Shown: positions 54,557-64,000 of the stretch, piece after piece
Numbering within the stretch: the first letter of the stretch is position 1
How the letters are laid out: every line of letters begins with the position of its first letter
Source of the DNA: Pratylenchus scribneri
Taxonomy: Eukaryota; Nematoda; Chromadorea; Rhabditida; Pratylenchidae
Direction of reading: 5' to 3'
DNA length: 64,000 nucleotides
NCBI GenBank assembly: GCA_030063045.1
Contig: JAQSEB010000059.1
Coordinates: forward strand, 5,456,001-5,520,000
Notes under the pieces: model-generated
What the model was told of the DNA's origin: nothing
The model's input: the letters and a program-made list of their open reading frames with translations, nothing else
Databases searched by the model: none
Made by a program: the position numbers and the translations under genes

Positions 54557-56889
54557 ATGATTCACAAATTAAACCTTGAAAAATGTGCCAACAATTTCTT
54601 CCTTTACAAAATTGCACCATTTGAGAAAGAAGACCAATTGCTGGCTCATATTATCGATATTGAGGATTATTTTGGTGGATTCCTAATTGACAAAGAAGCT
54701 GACAAAACAGGAAATCCCGCTGGAAATGATGAACGAAATGGCAAGAAGAAGGAAAAGAAGGTATAATTTACGCATCGGAATATGAATATTTATTATTTAT
54801 ATTTAAGATTTCTAAGAAAATTGACCACCAATCGGACAACGATGAAGAATTTGAAAAGGTTATCAAAATAAACAACATTTTAATATTCGTAAATTTTAGT
54901 GCCATCCGCTCATTTCCATTTCGGTTTATTTCACTTGGTTTGTATTGACAGTGCATGCATATATTCGGGTGAATATTATTTAATAAATTTTGGACAAAAT
55001 TTTTCATAATTTAAGGAATTCCTGCGTTATTATGGCTTCGAAAAGAACAAGGCAGGCGTTGAACGACCAGAATTGAGGGTAAATTTAATTTTAAATTATT
55101 AATTAATAAATTCAAAATAGGAATTTGCGCCATTAGTGAATTCATTTGAAGCAATTTATGCCCGAAATTGTTATATGAGGGTCAGAGACGTTTTCGAGCG
55201 ACCAATTGGCAGCTGTCCCGGCGCTACAGTGTTTGTAATTTTTTTTATAATATAAATTGAAAGTTGAAAGAATTAATAATGAAAAATAATTTATGAAAAA
55301 TAAATTTATTTTCCAAAAATTGTTATTTTTTAGGAAACTTTTGGACAGAGAAACTGACGACTTTTGTTGGACATTCAAGTTTTAATTAAAAATTAATATT
55401 AATTAAAATGCATTTTTATTAGATTTCCCGGTACCCAAACGGAGGTGATCAATGCTGGCTCGTACAATTATTTGGGATTCGCCCAAACCAAAGGACCCTG
55501 TGCGGATGCGGCAGCCGAGGCAATCAAATTGCATGGAATTTCCACAATTGGGACAGTCCACGAAAATGGTTTGGGAATTAAATTAAATTAAAAATATTCC
55601 AATTTGAGGGCATTGCATTGTTCAAAATGAATTGGAAAAATTGGTTGCCGAATATATGGGGGTGGAGGCGGCAATTTGCTTTAGTATGGGATTTGCAACA
55701 AATTCAATGAATGTTGCCTGTTTAGTGGACAAAGTAAATTAATTTAAAATTATTTTAATTTAATTTTAAATAAATTGAAAGGATTCGTTGATTGTTTCGG
55801 ACCAATATAACCACGCATCACTGATTTTGGGCGCCCGCATCTCCGGTGCCCAAATTCGAGTGTTCAAACATAACAATATGAAGGATTTGGAACGAGTTTT
55901 GCGCGAATCAATCATCAATGGGAACAGAAAAACGGGCACCCGATTCAGCAAAATTTTGGTTGTGGTCGAAGGAATTTATTCAATGGAAGGTTCAATGTGC
56001 AATTTGCCGGGAATAATTGAATTGAAAAAGAAATACAAATTTTACCTTTATTTGGATGAGGCACACAGCATTGGTTGATTTAAATTCAATTAAAGTTAAT
56101 TTATTTTGATTTTAAGGTGCAACCGGGAAAACTGGACGAGGAGTGGTTGAACATTTTGGCTTAAATCCAAAAGATGTGGACATTTTAATGGGGTTAGTTA
56201 GTCAAATTCATCAAACAAATAATAAAGTTAATTTAAGGACTTTCACCAAAAGTTTTGGTGCCGCCGGCGGATATATGGCTGGGAAAAAGGTAATAAAACA
56301 ATTAAATGTCATTCAAAATATTTTAAGGCATTGATTTCACATCTTCGCCGCCGTTCGCCCACCGGCTATTATTCATTGCCAATGTCGCCTCCAATCGCCC
56401 AACAAGTTTACACGTCAATGTCAATTATAATGGGCCGAGATGGAACAATGGACGGGGAAAGGAGGATTCAAAAATTGCACAGCAATACTCTTTATGTTCG
56501 GCAAAAACTCCAACAAATGGGATTCATTGTTTACGGCGATGACCATTCACCGATTATTCCAATCATGATTTATCATCCAACCAAATGCGGGTAAATTTAA
56601 ATGAATAAATATACAAAAAATAATAATATTAAATCAGATTATGGGGTCGCCTAATGTTGGAACGCAAAATTGGGGTTGTGGTTGTTTCATTTCCGGCCAC
56701 TGCAATGACGTAAAAAAACAAAATAATCAATAAAATTAATCAATAATAATTTAAAGGGAAAGCCGGTGCCGAGTTTGCATTAGTGCGGCGCACACAAAGG
56801 AAATGCTGGACAAAATTTTGGAAGCCGTCGATGAAGTTGGCGACATTAGTTGGACAAAACATTCATACAAAAATGCAAAATTGAAGTGA
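54557..56889 (+). CDS. SPTLC2: serine palmitoyltransferase long-chain base subunit 2 (SPTLC2)
   Basis: A PLP enzyme that condenses serine with palmitoyl-CoA in the ER, the first step of sphingolipid synthesis. A membrane segment ([19 protein letters not shown]) precedes [11 protein letters not shown], then [46 protein letters not shown]-like helices, and [20 protein letters not shown]. Next come [37 protein letters not shown] and [19 protein letters not shown], whose Lys in TFTKSFG binds [23 protein letters not shown] and [20 protein letters not shown] complete it; stop 56887-56889. The first exon used here (ATG 54557) encodes about 100 hydrophilic residues not found in the vertebrate protein. 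It may come from an alternative start or an upstream exon, since TTGCAG|GAG just before it could be an acceptor. Confidence 0.88.
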
Positions 56890-57489
56890 AATAATCGAAA
56901 GGAAATGAGGGGAAAAATTGACATCTGATTAAATACTCAATATCTAGTTCGATTTATTCATTATTTTTTTGTTGTCAAAATTGGTGCCATATTTTCAAAT
57001 TTTTAATTTATCAAAGAATAAAATGAATTTTTGATGGATATTTTTTAAAATTTACATAGAAAATATAGGATATGGCCAATTATCCCTTCTAAAGCAAATC
57101 CCAATGGCTCTTTCGAAGTGGATTAGTTAAATCCCTTAAAAATGAGCTACATGTGCTCATTCAATTCGCAATGATCGATTTACTCCCGAAAATTAAAAAT
57201 TAATTTAAAGATCTTAAATTAAAAATATTATCCTCGGCCTGGAATTGAACCTTAGCAAAGAGGAACAACAAGTAGGCTTTAATAACCAACTGCGCCATGC
57301 GCGCCTTTATATTCGACTTCTTAAATCGAAATAAAATTGAAGCGCCACTAAATTTACATATGAATTTTCATTAATGTCCCTCATCATCGATTAAATTAAA
57401 ATTCAAGCATCCTATCAAATTGAGCATGAATAGTAAAAATTTATTATCAAATTATAAACAAAAAAAAACAATAAAAAATATTTAACAAA
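56890..57489. other. convergent intergenic region with tRNA-like relic
   Basis: SPTLC2 (plus) and VARS2 (minus) converge. The interval is AT-rich and contains the tRNA-like sequence at 57231-57305. No protein-coding gene was seen. Confidence 0.4.
57231..57305 (-). pseudogene. tRNA-like relic 1
   Basis: On the minus strand an A-box TGGCGCAGTTGG and a B-box GGTTCAATTCC are spaced as in a tRNA gene and the total is about 75 bases. The acceptor stem (GGCGCGC against the 3' end CCGAGGA) and anticodon stem do not pair well, so a functional tRNA is unlikely. It may be a decayed tRNA or a tRNA-derived SINE head. Confidence 0.4.
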
Positions 57490-60400
57490 TTAAAAAGCAC
57501 TATTTTGTTTTCTATTTGCGTTCATTCTCCCAATAAATTCATCATAATCTTCCTTTGATAATTTTGGTAATCCAGCAATCTTCTTAGCGGCCATAAATTG
57601 TCCATCCAAATTCAATTTGTCCATCAAAAAAGTTGATAAAAATGGCATAAATATTTGGAGTAGGCCCAATGAAATGGATGTGACTTCAATGAGGGTTTTT
57701 GAAATTATTGTCAGCCTTTTTGAATCCTTTTTCCATAAACTTTGTTTTGTACTTTCCTAAAAATAATATTAAAAATTGAATTAATTATTTGAATTAAACC
57801 AACCAAATATTTGTCGCAAATTTCGGTGAGAATGAATTTGTAGAGATGAATGAATGCAAGATGTGGCCTATTTTGATCCATAAAATACACATAAAATTGA
57901 ACCATTCTGTCCAATTCGTCAATTATTTTCTCATCCTAAATTAAATTATATTTTTATTTAAATTTTTTATTTTACCTCTTTTGTGGGATTTTCATCAATA
58001 ATTTCGGCCTCCTCCTCATTTGCTGCATTTATTACCCTTTCCACATATTTGCACATATTCCAAACTTTATTACAAAAACGAAGTCCTTCTTCCGCAAAAA
58101 TTGGAATATCAATGTGAATTTGAAAGTCGGTGATGTCGTGGCGGAGTAAAGCAAAACTTAAAATTAAATTTATTAAATTATATTAAATATTATTTACCGA
58201 AGAGCATCTGCCCCGCACGCCTTCATTCCATTTGGAAAACGTTTTCGCAAATCTTGTTTAGCATTTTCTAAATTTAATATTATTTTTATAATTAATTATT
58301 TAATTTTCAAACCAATTTCTTCGTCCGGAAGATTTGATTTTGCCAATTTTTCGATCATTTTTTTGAGACTAATTCCATTGATCACGTCCAATGGGTCGAC
58401 CACATTGCCCAGCGATTTGCTCATTTTCCTATTTTGACTGTCCAAAATTAATCCATGAATGAGAATATTTGAAAATGGATATTTTCCCGTCAATCTAAAA
58501 ATATTTTAAAATTAATTTTATTTTAGAATATATTTACCTTTGACAAATCATCAACATTCTGGCCACCCAAAACCCGACAATATCATGACCAGTTTCCATT
58601 AAATTGAGCACATTTTCATAATCAATTTTTTGTTCTTTTGGCCATCCGCCAACCACAATTGGAATTAATGAAGAACTAAACCAAGTGTCCAGCACATCCT
58701 CATCTTGGGTCAATTTTGAGTCCAGCTCGCTTTCTTCTAATCTTTTTCGGGCCTCTTCTTCATTTATGGCAACAATCCATCTAAATTATGAAAAATAATT
58801 AATCAGAAATCAAATTAAATTAAACCTTTTTGTGTTTTCAACAAAATATGCGGGAATTTTATGGCCCCAATGTAATTGTCTACTCAAATTCCATGGCTCT
58901 TTATAATTTAGAAATTCCACAAATTTTCCTCTAATTGTTGGCGGATCCAATTTTAACTTAAATTAATTAAATAAAAAATTAATTTATAGAAAATTTACTT
59001 TGCCCGAATCCAAACTTTTCATCAAATCCGAATTCATTTGTTCCATATTCAAAAACCATTGTTCCCTCAAAATTGCCTCTTCCTCACCGACCGCCTGGAC
59101 TAATCGCTTTTCGCGAACAATCAAACCCAATTCATGCAATTTACAAAAAGCTTCTTGGACGGCCAGAGTGAAATGCTTAATTAAAATAAATAATATTATT
59201 TTAAAATAATTTAATACTTTATCCATTGTATAAAACAATTTGGACCAATCCAAGCTGCAAGCCAATGAATTCAATTGGATGGTTATGTCATTGATTCGTC
59301 TATAAATTATTTAAATATTATTGAATTTGATTTAGAAAAACAAACTCATTTTTCCATTTTTCGCAATGTTCCAGGAATTCTTGCTTTGTCAATTCATCCT
59401 TCTTCTTTCCCAAATGCCTGTAAATTTGTTTCTCCACCACCGTTTGCGTGGCAATTCCAGCATGATCGAAGCCAGGAATCCAAGAAACCTTAAATTAAAA
59501 TATTATTAAAAATGGATAATATTTAATTTGGCGAAAACATTTAAAATGGCTAAAAGATTATAGCGGTTTAATGGTTTGGCCTAGACTCCAAAACGGTTAG
59601 ACTAGCGCATCAGGCACCAAAATTTCTATTTTTTTTACTAGAAATGTAAGTAGAATGTATAAAAATGCATAAAAAGTGACAATTAAGTCCGAAAAAATTA
59701 TTTGCCTCGAAGAGGGTTCGAACCCGGGACCTCAATTTTACAAAAAAAGCATCAACCCACTAAGCTAAAAATGTCCCTTTTATTTTGACAATTAAATCTT
59801 CTTTACAAACCCTAATCAGCGTAAATTAAAAGAGCAATAAAAATAGTTAATCCCAAAACTATATAACCAATGGATAGATCTCAACAAGATGCTTCGATTG
59901 GTATATAATTTGTTAAGGTTTGATATTAAGCGAATTAAAGGTTTATAGCATCTTAATGGGTTCAAAACGAATTAAAAATGGTTTTAAACCTAAACCGGTT
60001 TATTTAATTAAAAAATCACTTGTTGCCACCGCGTATCGAACCGTCGACCACCCTAGGATAAATTGAGCGATCAAATCGACTGAGCTAATTGTAGTGGTTG
60101 AACTCAAATTATTTACTAATAAATGATGCATCTCAAAAAGTATCCGATTGGCTAATGAGGATTAAAGCGCTATACTCTTTTCGCTTTTTTTCAATACTTT
60201 TGTCATTTTAAATATTATTGAATAATAAATTGATAAACCTTTTTGTCCAATAATCTATTAAATCGGCAAATGCTATCTTCAATGGCCACTGTCAATGCAT
60301 GTCCCACATGTAAATTTCCCGTAACATTTGGTGGTGGTAAAATCATTTTAAATGTTCCATTGGGCAAATCAGCAGAAGTGGATTCCTTTGTAAATTCACC

Positions 60401-60600
60401 ATCCTTTTTTTGATAATGTTCCTCCACAATTTTTGCATCAAATTTGCCATAATCAACATTAAAGCTTAAAATACCAATATTTATTAAATTTTGCAAATAA
60501 AAAACCTAGAATATTTGTACACGGATGAGAGAATTGTACAATAAATTCCTCGATTGAGCTTTAAACAATGCCGCAAATGTAAATGAATATGTTTGTGCAT
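57490..60600 (-). CDS. VARS2: valyl-tRNA synthetase, mitochondrial type (VARS2)
   Basis: Class I synthetase for valine. Start at 60600 ([19 protein letters not shown], basic and acid-free, a plausible presequence), then [20 protein letters not shown]. The catalytic core reads [20 protein letters not shown] (HIGH variant HVGH), [81 protein letters not shown], then [20 protein letters not shown] with an intact KMSKS. The anticodon-binding helical domain follows ([20 protein letters not shown]), ending ANRKQNSAF at 57490. DALRFALLRHD is the usual post-KMSKS segment. No long N-terminal or C-terminal coiled-coil extension is seen, favouring the organellar paralogue. The intron from about 60242 to 59489 is about 750 bases long and carries two tRNA-like relics. 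Confidence 0.88.
59703..59776 (-). pseudogene. tRNA-like relic 2, in a VARS2 intron
   Basis: Minus strand: A-box TTAGCTTAGTGGG and B-box GGTTCGAACCC at tRNA-like spacing, total about 74 bases. The acceptor arms (GGACATT versus TCGAGGC) do not pair. Best read as a tRNA pseudogene or SINE head. Confidence 0.4.
60025..60097 (-). pseudogene. tRNA-like relic 3, in the same VARS2 intron
   Basis: Minus strand: CCACTAC at the 5' end, A-box TTAGCTCAGTCG, B-box GGTTCGATACG, then GCGGTGG which pairs with the 5' end at six of seven positions including one G-T. The T-stem is imperfect and three extra bases precede the A-box, so function is doubtful. It is the best preserved of the three. Confidence 0.4.
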
Positions 60601-60867
60601 AATTAAATCAACTTTTAAAAGAATATTAAACGATTATTTACTAAAATTGAAAAAAATATTTAATCGATACGTGTCGATTATAAATAAAACATTGCAAAAT
60701 AATTAATAATAAATGATTTATCAATTTATTATGTACAAATTTATATAGAGGTTTTGTTCAAATTTTTCACATAATTAAATTTTAAAAATGAAAGGCTGAT
60801 TAGAATTGCACGGGGAAATTAATGTGGGTGGGGGAAGAACATCTCATTATTATTACCCTATTATTTG

Positions 60868-63800
60868 TTAAAAACGATTGACTTTCTTCATTGTTTTTGG
60901 AATTGGTGGAACACGGCTTCCTCCTCCTCCTTCAACAATTCTTTTTGGTGGAAGTGGCGGTGGGGGAGGCGGCGTTGTTGGCAATTTTGGCGCGGCAATT
61001 GTTCGATTTTGCAAAATGGCAGGTCCGGAAATTTTTTTGGAATCTTAAAAAATATAAATTAATTTACAAAATAAATCAAATATTACATGAAGGAATATGC
61101 GTTTTGGGAGAAGAATTTGGCGTAGCCGGAAATACTGTTTTGGGCTCAATCAATGATTTTGCTGCCTCATTTGGATACGGTGAATTTTCCTAAAATTATT
61201 TTAATTTAATTATAATTAATCGAATTAAATGGCTAACTCCTTCCGTCCCCGCCTCCGGATCAATTCCACTGTCACAATGGGTTAACATTGTTTTAATGCC
61301 ACCCGTTGCCGAATTAATTGATGAATTTGTGAAATTGGAATTTGATGTAGTCGGCGTTGTGAATGATGGCGATGAATGTTGTTGTTGATTATTTAATGGA
61401 ACATTGGTGGAAGGTGGCACCAAACCAAGGGAATTTGGCCTTTGAATTGGTTTGTTATTCATCAATTCGGCGGCTGCGGCAGTTCTGTCCAGCGTTGGTG
61501 CTTGTGAAGTTGGCCAAGGTAGATCATCGACCACTTTGGTGGTTACGGGGGGCAATTTGCTTCTAGGCAATGGCACCGGTGCCATCTTTTTACCGGATGT
61601 GGGCGGCGGTGGTGGTAACTTAAACATTAAATATTTAAATATCATTTCAATTAAAAAAAACCTTTTGATTTTCTTTCATTGGCACATATGAAGGATTTAG
61701 GATTAAAGCATTGTGGGGAACGGGCTGAAGAAGTCTTTGAACCAATTCATTTGTACTAAAATAAATTAATATTACTAAATAATGTAATTTAAATTATTTA
61801 CCTATTTGTTTGGGATAATGGACTTTCGGATGAACGTGACCGCTGATGTTCAATCCCCGCCGGGGAAAGCAATGAAGGCGACGAAATCAAATGCCAATTG
61901 TGGATTGGAGGATTCACCAAATCCGCAAATGATCGGGTCGGATTTGGTGGTTGATGTGGCGAATGCAAATTCGAATCTGACAGATTTTATTTTATTATTT
62001 AATTTAAATTAAAATAAACCATTTAAATTGATTGGTTGCTGCATTGAAATTACGGTATTCATTGAAAGTCTCTCTTTTGGGCAATTGGACGCCATCGTCG
62101 ATGCGGATTCAGTTCTGTGCCTTTGACGTTGTTTTTCTGGATTATCCGCATGTTTTCGATATCCTCTTAAAATTATAATTATTTTAGATTTAAATTTTAA
62201 TAAAAACTCACTTTTGAATGTCCAATGTTTTGTTTGCCTTTTTAATAATTCTTAAATATTTTTATAAAATTAAATTATTGCTAATTTTTTTAATTTACTT
62301 TGTTTCTTTTAATTCTGGGATTCGACTGAGATTTGTTTCGGGCAACAGCGCAGCCGCCGGTCGTAAAGGGCATAAATGATAGCATAATTCATGGTTTGGA
62401 TGAATGCATTTGGCCGTCTCAATTACTCCATCCGTCGCTGCCATTGCCAAATCATCATCCGCCGAGGTGGAATGCCGTGGAGATGTGCCAGCAGCACCAA
62501 AAATGCGATTCATCCAGCCAAATGGACGCGATCGACGTCTGCTGCTAATTTCGGATGGTGGATCTGGGGTTTCGGGCGATTCTTCCTCCTCCACTGGAGG
62601 AACATAGAAAATACTGTTGGGCATTTCCACATTTGATGACATTGATGTGGACGTTTTCCTTCCACCACCGCTGCGTTGTTTTAATTCATTATTGATGGAA
62701 ATTCGAGATGATGGCGTTTGTGGGCTTTGTGATGATAGTTGTGGTGGACTGACTTGGCGATTGAATAATTCCGGCAAATTCATTTGCTTTTTTGGATGTT
62801 CACGGCCAGAAAGAAGGTCTAAATAAATTAATATAAAAATATAAAATAAATAATTAAAATGAACAAAACACAAAACAACAAACCTCCACCAGAACCACTA
62901 CCACCAACCACCACAAAACCATCCAATGAGGATGAACATGAAGATGACGATGCGGCATTATTCGTTGGATCATTTTGTTGTTGGCTTATTTTTGGTCGAA
63001 ATGCATTCGCCCGATTCAATTTCCTCTCATCATTTGTAATATTCGTATATTCCGCAAATTCCCTCTCTTTGGATTCTTCACTGGACGAATTTGAATTGTT
63101 GCTGAATTCATCCACAATTATTGCCCTTGATTCTTTTGTTGTAATTTCATCAAAACTTCCTCTTCTCAATTTCTCATCATTTTTTCTTGTCATTTTTGCT
63201 ATTTTTGTGATTGCAGCAATTGTCGATTTATGCTGACAATTTTGAATGCAAGCGCATGGGGCCAATGTCAAATAATCATGCCGAAATTTGCACAAATTAC
63301 TGCCATTTTTTCGTGTCTAAACAATAAATTATTTTTCAATTAAAATGGAATAAATTTCTACCTCATTTGATGTCAAATTTGTTACTTTATTGCAACAATT
63401 TTTGGCAGTCACCATTTGTGACCATTTATTGGCCATTGTTGATGTGGATTGTGTCTAAAATAATAATAATAAATTAAATCAATTTAACAATTTATTTACA
63501 TTTTGTTTAAAATTCCTTGGCAGTGTGGAATATCCGGAAGAGTCGTCTTTCCCCTGATAAATCAGCGAATCGTGTGAACGATGATGAATTGGTGTTTTCG
63601 ATTGTTGATTTTCATCTTCTTCCAAATCTACAAAAAACGACAAAACACAATATTTACAGACAAAAACGAACCACCCAAATAATTTATATTGATTTATTGT
63701 GCAAAAACTCACATCTTATAACCAATAATTTTTCTCGTGAACCGGCCGATCTTCGCTCGCCTTGTGGTGGACTTGCACTTCTCAACCGGGCCGAAACATT

Positions 63801-64000
63801 ATGCCGAAAATCTTAATATTTAAATTATTCACACAATTTAATAAATACTGGTTTTCACCTGATGGTGCACCGATGCTCTCTTTATTATATTTTAGCTTCT
63901 TCTGCCTTTTGGCCGGTGTTGGCGGATATAGAGAAGCCAGCTTTTTGATCATTCCACCAATTTTTTGGTCAACGCCCAATCTTTCCATGAACATCACTGC
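60868..64000 (-). CDS. 3' part of a large Ser/Pro/Asn-rich adaptor-like protein (runs off right edge)
   Basis: At least ten same-strand exons with short AT-rich introns; stop at 60868-60870, 5' end beyond 64000. The upstream-most exon encodes MFMERLGVDQKIGGMIKKLA and KESIGAPSG, joined to DFRHNVSARLRSASPPQGER. The join IGAPSGDFRHN loosely resembles a CRIB motif (ISxPxxFxH) but lacks the following HVG. Further on are a Cys/His cluster (FRHDYLTLAPCACIQNCQHK), long Ser/Asn-rich stretches, SRRRSRPFGWMNRIFGAAG, CIHPNHELCYHLCPLRPA, and proline-rich SH3- or profilin-type ligands (LPTTPPPPPPLPPKR, LPPPPPTSGKK). A signalling or cytoskeletal scaffold is likely from composition; I do not recognise the orthologue. 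Confidence 0.5.

Noticed and set aside
57231..60097. Functional tRNA genes at the three tRNA-like sites
   Set aside because: Internal boxes fit, but acceptor, anticodon or T stems do not pair adequately, so they are listed as relics only.

Overview
The window looks like nuclear DNA of a nematode. Genes are split into many short exons with introns of about 45-60 bases and AT-rich intergenic sequence. The gene set is animal: N-glycosylation, mitochondrial ribosome, two mitochondrial aminoacyl-tRNA synthetases, eIF5A, a Di-Ras GTPase, a DMSR-type neuropeptide receptor, a globin and a nematode-type tyrosinase. Frequent non-canonical (GC-AG) splice sites would fit a plant-parasitic tylenchid or cyst-nematode-like species, but the species cannot be fixed from the sequence alone. 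All gene models were assembled by eye from exon translations and splice signals.

Left third (1-23.3 kb) is AT-rich and gene dense. A minus-strand run reads BRCT/zinc-finger protein, MRPS22, ALG9 (leaving the window at base 1), with gaps of 229 and 160 bases. Divergent from it is a plus-strand run: a HEPN-like protein with an RX5H motif, an SLC35F6-like transporter and mitochondrial arginyl-tRNA synthetase, with gaps of about 280 and 250 bases. Both runs are spaced like nematode operons. Then come a Gln/Asn-rich zinc-finger protein and ATP synthase coupling factor 6 (both minus), a 619-base foldback transposon with an 8-base target duplication, and plus-strand DPH5, an SSBP/SSDP-type LDB cofactor and eIF5A.

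Middle (23.6-38.3 kb) changes character. Non-coding DNA becomes strongly C+T rich on the plus strand, with poly-C or poly-G runs of 10-28 bases, simple repeats and tandem satellites. Genes are on the plus strand: a globin with a low-complexity insertion, a FAM89/LURAP-like protein, a Di-Ras GTPase (drn-1-like), an unrecognised basic Ser/Pro-rich protein and a CAP/GAPR-1-like protein.

Right-middle (38.5-52 kb) has minus-strand genes: a DMSR-like 7TM receptor, an adhesion/secretin-like 7TM receptor, an acidic coiled-coil protein and a secreted tyrosinase. A dispersed repeat occurs four times between 37 and 50 kb.

Right end (53-64 kb) holds a 1-kb satellite array, SPTLC2 (plus), mitochondrial valyl-tRNA synthetase (minus) with tRNA-like relics in and beside it, and the 3' part of a large Ser/Pro-rich protein gene (minus) that runs off the right edge.

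The points most worth following are the HEPN-like protein, the globin with its interrupted fold and satellite-filled intron, the three arrays of one 18-19-base satellite family, the foldback element, and the cluster of non-canonical splice sites in the Di-Ras and FAM89-like genes.
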